Of a stretch of DNA of 64,000 nucleotides, positions 62,178 through 64,000 are shown piece after piece. The position numbers and the translations under genes were made by a program. The stretch is from Cristatella mucedo. Its lineage: Eukaryota > Bryozoa > Phylactolaemata > Cristatellidae. Location: contig WPIO01000007.1 in NCBI GenBank assembly GCA_009760855.2, positions 12,338,001 through 12,402,000 of the forward strand, in the 5' to 3' direction. Under the pieces are notes generated by a model. The model was not told the origin of the DNA. It saw nothing but the letters and a program-made list of their open reading frames with translations, and did not search any database. Position 1 is the stretch's first letter; each line of letters opens with the position of its first letter.

Positions 62178-62605
62178 GTTCCCGAATTTTAGCGACTAGG
62201 AACAGATTATGCGGTTATCTATTTCCAAGGCTGCATGGCATATCTGCCAAGTACGCCGAGCCGTTATTAAATTCCCCCCAGTGACTGCCAAATTGTTTTG
62301 CGAGTGAGCTTAATTTTTCTCTCAAACAGCGAAACTCTTCTCGAAATTCAATCAGTCTCTGGGTGACCTGCTAAATCTAGCAGATCATGGCTGCTATGCA
62401 CTATTTGCAGTTCCTGAATTCTAACGGCTAGGAGCACATTAAGCGGCCACCTATTTCCATGGCTGCATAACGTATATTCCAAGTATGTCGGGCCGTTAAT
62501 GAATACCTCACTTACAAAGTGTTTTGAGCGAGAATTTTTTCTGTAAAAATTGAAAGTCTACTTGAAGTTCAACCGATCTCTTTCATGGACTAATTACTTG
62601 GAGAG
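62178..62605. repeat. Diverged 232-bp tandem duplication
   Basis: GTTCCCGAATTTTAGCGACT at 62178 corresponds to GTTCCTGAATTCTAACGGCT at 62410. The similarity continues through CTATTTCCA..GGCTGCAT and GGGCCGTTAATGAAT-like text. Confidence 0.8.
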
Positions 62606-63340
62606 ATAGGGAACTGCTGCGCGCTAGAGAAGAACTTCATATTCGACTTCCGTATACTGACAAAACCTTTTGAAATCACGATAGCTAACGCTCCTAGTCA
62701 CGAGCTTTCGGGCCAATGCGCACATGTGTACAATCACGAGTCGCGGAGTTATTCGAGGAGCGAGTCTTCCTTCAATAAAGCGGCAGAAACAACTGGACAT
62801 GCGGCCGTGCATTTAAGGTAGTACAGTATGCCGTACGCCGTACAGTGTACCGAGACATTTCTCGTAGTCTACGTTTTTCTCAGCAAATAAGCTATTCAAG
62901 ATTTAAAAGATGCAGGTTGCTTTTTAGCTACCAAAAGGCGCTGTCAAAATAGGAATTATCTTATCGAATGCAGGAGCATCCCATGCAACCCTTTACCCAG
63001 TTGCTGGTTTTCTTTATTGACCTAAAATGCGCATACGTACGGTAAATGCTGCCTAAAATAACCGGCTATGAAAATAGAGTTAATTGCAAATGGTACATTT
63101 TAATTTAGCTTTCACGGACCCCCCTCGGAAGCGTAGCGACCGCGTACCCCTTGACTCGAGATTAGCAGGCCGTGCTCTGGGACGCCCTAGAAGTCTGCAT
63201 TGCATCATTCACCTGAATTCACGCTTTTCAGAGGCGGAATCTACGGCGGAACTTTCGGCTGAAAGGGGCCGCGCTACTTCAGCAAAAGCCAGAAGAAAGT
63301 AAAGAGTGGTCTCGCTTCAGTGGTCTCGCTTGCATGAATG

Positions 63341-63341
<1 letters not shown>
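62606..63341. other. No recognisable feature
   Basis: Short frames only; no shared repeat. Confidence 0.4.

Positions 63342-63428
<87 letters not shown>
63342..63428. repeat. (CAG)29 trinucleotide repeat
   Basis: An uninterrupted CAG run of 87 nt. The minus strand gives a poly-Leu frame of 100 codons, which I do not accept as a gene. Confidence 0.97.
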
Positions 63429-63429
<1 letters not shown>

Positions 63430-63754
63430 GCCTGAGCGTGCCCGCAGTCAGCCAGCCAGCAACGACGCGTAGTCGATTGCTGCTCCGCTCGCCTGCATCG
63501 CGCGGTGTGGTGCAGCGCGAGGGCGTCCTTTATCTGGCGGGATAGCCTCCGGCGTCGCGCTTTCGAACTCTGGGTGAACAAGATTTTTTGTTTTTTACTA
63601 AAGATAACCTTGAAGCTGCTTCGGCGTGCAGCGCCAGGCTAGCTCTTTTTTTTTAGGAAGCAACAATCGGTCATAATCCGCGGTCGCCCGCGGCTTTTTT
63701 TGTTCTCGCCAGTAAGCAGTTTCATTCCGGCCGCCGCCTATCAGCCTTCTGTGC

Positions 63755-63900
63755 TGTTGCAGTGACCAGGCTGAGTAGCCAGATAGCAACCAGGGGCATC
63801 GAACATCGCGCTATCGCCGAATTACTTCGCGATCTGCAGAGCAAGGCCGAGAGATTAGGGTGCTCTAATTTTGAACCTGCTCCAGGTCAAGCCACGCCCC
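63755..63900. repeat. Segment similar to 39398-39521
   Basis: Both contain TGTTGCAGT..ACCAGG, ATCGAACATCG or TTGAACATCG, GAGAGATTAG and TTGAACCT..AGGTCAAGCCA in the same order with indels. The origin is unknown: a dispersed repeat or paralogous upstream regions. Confidence 0.65.
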
Positions 63901-64000
63901 GCGATGGGCGGCTCTTATTTTGTGAAGAAACAATACCCCGTGCCCCATTCTGGACATTCTGGGTACCGCGAAGCTTTTCGGCGCATCTCCCGAGGAAAAA

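Noticed and set aside
63279-63581. Poly-Leu minus-strand protein
   Set aside because: It exists only because of the CAG repeat; there is no flanking domain.

Overview
This window looks like nuclear DNA of an invertebrate animal. It has spliceosomal GT-AG introns, many 5'-truncated non-LTR retrotransposons, tRNA-derived SINEs, a TIR/TA-bounded DNA transposon, and long TA, GT, GA and CAG microsatellites. Nothing fixes the species. Gene density is low. I see only one multi-exon protein-coding gene I can support. Almost every other long open frame is a transposon fragment or a microsatellite translation.

Layout. 1-10.8 kb is a dump of degraded copies of one non-LTR family (called LINE-A here), partly nested in each other and interspersed with SINEs. 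10.8-19 kb holds mostly unrecognised DNA with SINEs, LINE-A tails, a (TA)n and a (GT)n. 19.2-20.85 kb is a compound minisatellite: a ~420 bp unit repeated three times with (GT)n at its borders. 20.9-31.9 kb is largely featureless with scattered SINEs. 32.0-33.5 kb is a LINE-A copy ending in a ~690 bp GA tract. 34.8-35.1 kb is CpG-rich with a 37-bp near-perfect palindrome. 36-41.4 kb is mostly unrecognised.

41.48-49.3 kb (perhaps on to ~50.9 kb) is the one convincing gene, on the + strand. Exons at 41555-42188, 43853-43933 and 46329-48191 join in frame, all by phase-1 introns. They encode a Ser/Ala/Asp-rich, Lys-patched, probably disordered protein that I do not recognise. The end of exon 3 and its 5' splice site are amplified as an exact 369-bp tandem array (four units, 47847-49321). 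Each extra unit can be read as a 294-nt phase 1-1 cassette exon.

53.85-57.37 kb is a nested composite. A TA-flanked TIR element contains a piece of an unrelated repeat and a chimeric reverse transcriptase ORF, made of the C-terminal tail of a second LINE family (LINE-B) fused to a nearly intact LINE-A RT. 57.4-64 kb is GC/CpG-richer, with a LINE/SINE nest, a diverged 232-bp tandem duplication, a (CAG)29 tract, and a segment at the right edge similar to one at 39.4 kb.

The mobile elements appear related in mechanism. LINE-A 3' ends carry a conserved hairpin-forming tail followed by ATT repeats. One tRNA-derived SINE family carries the same tail, as expected if it uses the LINE machinery.
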